In this document: positions 63,701 through 64,000 of the stretch, piece by piece
How positions within the stretch are numbered: position 1 is the first letter of the stretch
How the letters are laid out: each line of letters starts with the position of its first letter
Assembly (NCBI RefSeq): GCF_910592395.1
Contig: NC_088322.1
Coordinates: 9,853,431 to 9,917,430, forward strand
Length of the DNA stretch: 64,000 nt
Direction: 5' to 3'
Origin: Lineus longissimus
Taxonomy: Eukaryota; Nemertea; Pilidiophora; Heteronemertea; Lineidae
Program-made: the position numbers and the translations under genes
The notes under the pieces: model-generated
What the model was told of the DNA's origin: nothing
Seen by the model: the letters and a program-made list of their open reading frames with translations, nothing else
Database searches by the model: none

Positions 63701-63921
63701 TTGAGTCTGGAACTATTACCACTGTGCCACTCATCGCCCAAGAAACACTCATTGACTCAATTACCTTGAGGTATTTGACAAGTTTCTGGATCTGCCAATA
63801 TTCAGACGGGAGGTCAGAGTTCACTTCCTGTCTCCTATCAGCTGACTCCTCCTCCTCTTCTGATTCGCTGGAGCTCTCACTGAAAGGTTCATCCTCGTCG
63901 TGATGCTGGGCTCGGCTCGAT
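51664..63921 (-). CDS. ODAD2: ODAD2 (ARMC4): outer dynein arm docking armadillo-repeat protein, C-terminal 641 residues (12 exons, partial)
   Basis: Minus-strand exons in order: 63921-63765, 63095-62949, 62625-62416, 61616-61587 (microexon), 59899-59666, 59277-59167, 58707-58492, 58117-57936, 57446-57332, 56993-56805, 52412-52191 and 51777-51664 (TAA stop). All phases join. The first exon visible starts one base into a codon, so the N-terminal half lies beyond the right edge. It opens with an acidic Ser/Glu run, then [14 protein letters not shown], followed by continuous armadillo repeats ([86 protein letters not shown]). These match ODAD2/ARMC4 along the whole length as I recall it. ODAD2 belongs to the complex that anchors outer dynein arms to doublet microtubules in motile cilia; human loss causes primary ciliary dyskinesia. 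The last coding intron but one (52413-56804) is the longest and holds many repeats. Confidence 0.96.
51905..52130. mobile_element. MITE-like element, TTAAAGGG family, diverged copy
   Basis: GAAGGGAGACTACAGGCAG at the left and CTGCTGCCTATATTGTTCCTTTAAAG at the right, in the last ODAD2 intron. It aligns by eye with 56093-56290 through most of its length. Confidence 0.7.
53899..54078. mobile_element. MITE, CAGTAGAACC family, intact copy nested in another repeat
   Basis: Complete copy, CAGTAGAACCTCCCT to AGAGAGGTTCTACTG, flanked by TA on both sides. It interrupts another dispersed repeat ('AAACTTGGTATCCATAGTATA' on the left, 'TTTGTATATCTGTCTGCACA' on the right) that is uninterrupted at 58950-59115. 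Confidence 0.92.
54372..54514. mobile_element. Second short TTAA-bounded inverted-repeat element
   Basis: TTAAAGGTACACTAC at the left and GTAGTACCCCTTTAA at the right form 15-bp imperfect inverted ends. The 143-bp element lies in an ODAD2 intron. Confidence 0.65.
54604..54864. mobile_element. MITE, CAGTAGAACC family, copy interrupted by an (ATC)n tract
   Basis: The family body runs to about 54765 and is followed by (ATC)n and about 60 bp of unrelated sequence; the right end (AGAGAGGTTCTAC) resumes near 54849. It lies in an ODAD2 intron. Confidence 0.75.
56093..56290. mobile_element. MITE-like element, TTAAAGGG family, better-preserved copy
   Basis: TTAAAGGGGGACCATAGGCAG at the left, AGCTGTTGCCTATAGTGTCC then CTTTAA at the right. 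The ends are inverted and bounded by TTAA, as in piggyBac-type insertions. It shares interior blocks (CCTTGTACAAGC, CTAACTTTATCTTGCCT) with 51905-52130. Confidence 0.78.
57675..57822. mobile_element. MITE, CAGTAGAACC family, strongly degraded copy
   Basis: Only blocks such as CTCTATCAAGGACACC, GTCCTCAACAGAGAGG and GTCCTCTATTGGAGGTTCC remain, in an ODAD2 intron. Confidence 0.6.
58950..59115. repeat. Dispersed repeat (ACAACGGCAATGTT family), undisrupted copy
   Basis: GAAACTTGGCATTTATAGTACTTG...CAGTCTGCACAACGGCAGTG, followed by TTGAAATTTACATGCAGTACC and a tail with TTAGACTTGGCCTTTAAA. It is the empty-site counterpart of the interrupted copy at 53860-54180. Confidence 0.75.
61031..61122. repeat. 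32-bp tandem repeat, almost three copies
   Basis: ATTTATGACATCATGCCAGG + AATCAGCACTCT occurs at 61031 and 61063 exactly, and a shortened copy follows at 61095. It is in the ODAD2 intron next to the candidate microexon. Confidence 0.92.
61587..61616 (-). other. ODAD2: Candidate 30-nt microexon of ODAD2
   Basis: On the minus strand the sequence reads GTTGTAG|ATGGGTCTG...ATGCAG|GTAGGT, with good acceptor and donor. It is phase 0 on both sides and would insert [10 protein letters not shown] between GGIRKL and VGLLDC. Its MGLLD resembles the start of the next exon (VGLLD), so it may be a duplicated or alternatively used exon start. Its inclusion is not certain. Confidence 0.6.
63331..63411. repeat. 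Partial duplication of an ODAD2 splice-acceptor region
   Basis: About 80 bp repeats 63082-63181, including the first 14 nt of the exon at 63095-62949, its AG acceptor and upstream intron. On the minus strand this gives a decoy acceptor inside the preceding intron, with no matching donor seen. Confidence 0.75.
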
Positions 63922-64000
63922 CTATAATTAGAAGAAAAAAAGAGTTGGAGTTTTAAACATCAATTCATATCAAGCGACACAAATGATAAACATTTGTTTG

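Overview
The window is nuclear DNA from an animal, most likely a marine bilaterian invertebrate. All genes are split by introns with GT-AG borders (one GC-AG exception), introns and intergenic DNA are full of short inverted-repeat elements, and an axonemal outer-dynein-arm gene implies motile cilia. I cannot name the species; the AT-rich non-coding DNA with frequent ACATGTA-type motifs and many MITEs would fit a mollusc, brachiopod, hemichordate or similar.

Four protein-coding genes were assembled exon by exon from splice sites and reading phase. (1) 1-8845, minus strand: an unidentified coiled-coil protein of at least 408 residues, 11 coding exons, running off the left edge. (2) 12199-22493, plus strand: a complete 19-exon ANKIB1 orthologue (ankyrin-repeat RING-between-RING ubiquitin ligase, 1359 residues). 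(3) 28753-38736, plus strand: a complete 7-exon CD63-like tetraspanin (234 residues). (4) 51664-63921, minus strand: the C-terminal 641 residues of ODAD2/ARMC4, an armadillo-repeat outer dynein arm docking protein, running off the right edge. Genes 1 and 2 are head-to-head with about 3.3 kb between their start codons; genes 3 and 4 are convergent.

The rest is repeat-rich. A 4.2-kb minisatellite (about 44.87-49.05 kb) has a 129-bp monomer and a clear higher-order structure that changes from simple monomers to 517-bp four-mers and then 262-bp two-mers. A MITE family with CAGTAGAACC termini and TA target sites occurs at least nine times. Several large foldback elements sit in tetraspanin introns. 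TTAA-flanked elements, small tandem duplications and a TGTAG microsatellite make up much of the remainder. I found no tRNA, rRNA, CRISPR array or bacterial-type operon.

The genes do not form an evident pathway. ANKIB1 acts in ubiquitin transfer, the tetraspanin in endosome/membrane organisation, and ODAD2 in ciliary motility. The points most worth checking are the minisatellite architecture, the extra UIMs and the Cys/His knuckle in ANKIB1, its GC-AG intron, a 30-nt ODAD2 microexon and the unidentified coiled-coil gene.
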